From Gemmatimonadaceae bacterium (GTDB taxonomy: Bacteria > Gemmatimonadota > Gemmatimonadetes > Gemmatimonadales > Gemmatimonadaceae), in contig DATLTC010000010.1 of the NCBI GenBank assembly GCA_035533755.1, forward strand, positions 1 through 64,000: DNA of 64,000 nucleotides, read 5' to 3'. The notes beneath the pieces were generated by a model, which did not search any database, was not told the DNA's origin, and saw only the letters and a list, made by a program, of their open reading frames with translations. Positions 63,387 to 64,000 of this stretch are shown piece after piece (within the stretch, counting starts at the first letter, position 1; every line of letters starts with the position of its first letter). Made by a program: the position numbers and the translations under genes.

Positions 63387-64000
<614 letters not shown>

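Overview
The window is high-GC bacterial chromosome, gene-dense and without phage, plasmid or insertion-sequence genes. No taxonomic marker settles the host. The large exported BNR/VPS10-like propeller proteins, S9/M28/S10 peptidases, a stand-alone roadblock + MglA pair, bacillithiol-type BshB1 and tandem MacB-like permeases together suggest a member of Gemmatimonadota; this is inference, not proof.

Layout. (1) 1-2606: a gene tail, a small membrane protein, a MarC-family protein, a hotdog thioesterase and a PepSY protein. (2) 2778-17822: a region of exported hydrolases: a Tat-exported GH51 arabinofuranosidase, two S9 prolyl-oligopeptidase-type enzymes, a 10-repeat BNR propeller protein, an M28 peptidase lipoprotein and an S10 carboxypeptidase, with one saccharopine-dehydrogenase-family protein. 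(3) 17941-26690: mixed housekeeping: pyrimidine-dimer glycosylase, argJ, a PAS protein, DUF2784, a PPK2 + CHAD pair, hrpB and an AlaX-type editing protein. (4) 26717-32696: a second BNR propeller protein, a second M28 peptidase and a sorbosone-dehydrogenase-like protein. (5) 32835-39116: a carbon cluster tal-pyk-MBL-pgi-fba. (6) 39157-48323: YtxH, BrkB, threonine aldolase, the SRP RNA gene with its own promoter and terminator, then dnaX-ybaB-recR, a small membrane protein, roadblock protein, MglA GTPase, pgsA and cinA. (7) 48330-52290: marR-emrB and, divergently, grpE-dnaJ. (8) 52380-55477: mnmA, a cysteine desulfurase and bshB1, all sulfur/thiol chemistry. (9) 55581-64000: one LolD/MacB-type ATPase followed by three pairs of MacB-like permeases.

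How it works together: regions 2 and 4 look like a periplasmic or outer-surface peptide-degradation programme; mnmA and the cysteine desulfurase plausibly form a sulfur relay; PPK2 and CHAD form a polyphosphate pair; the roadblock/MglA pair is a polarity or trafficking switch in a replication/recombination operon.

The strongest unexplained signals are a dispersed GTAGGACGG hairpin element present six times plus a half copy, always between genes and sometimes supplying stop codons; the modular triplication of permease pairs; RGG-like insertions in several exported propeller proteins; and an SRP RNA whose apical loop is one base longer than usual. No tRNA, rRNA 16S/23S/5S, CRISPR array, transposase or integrase was recognised.
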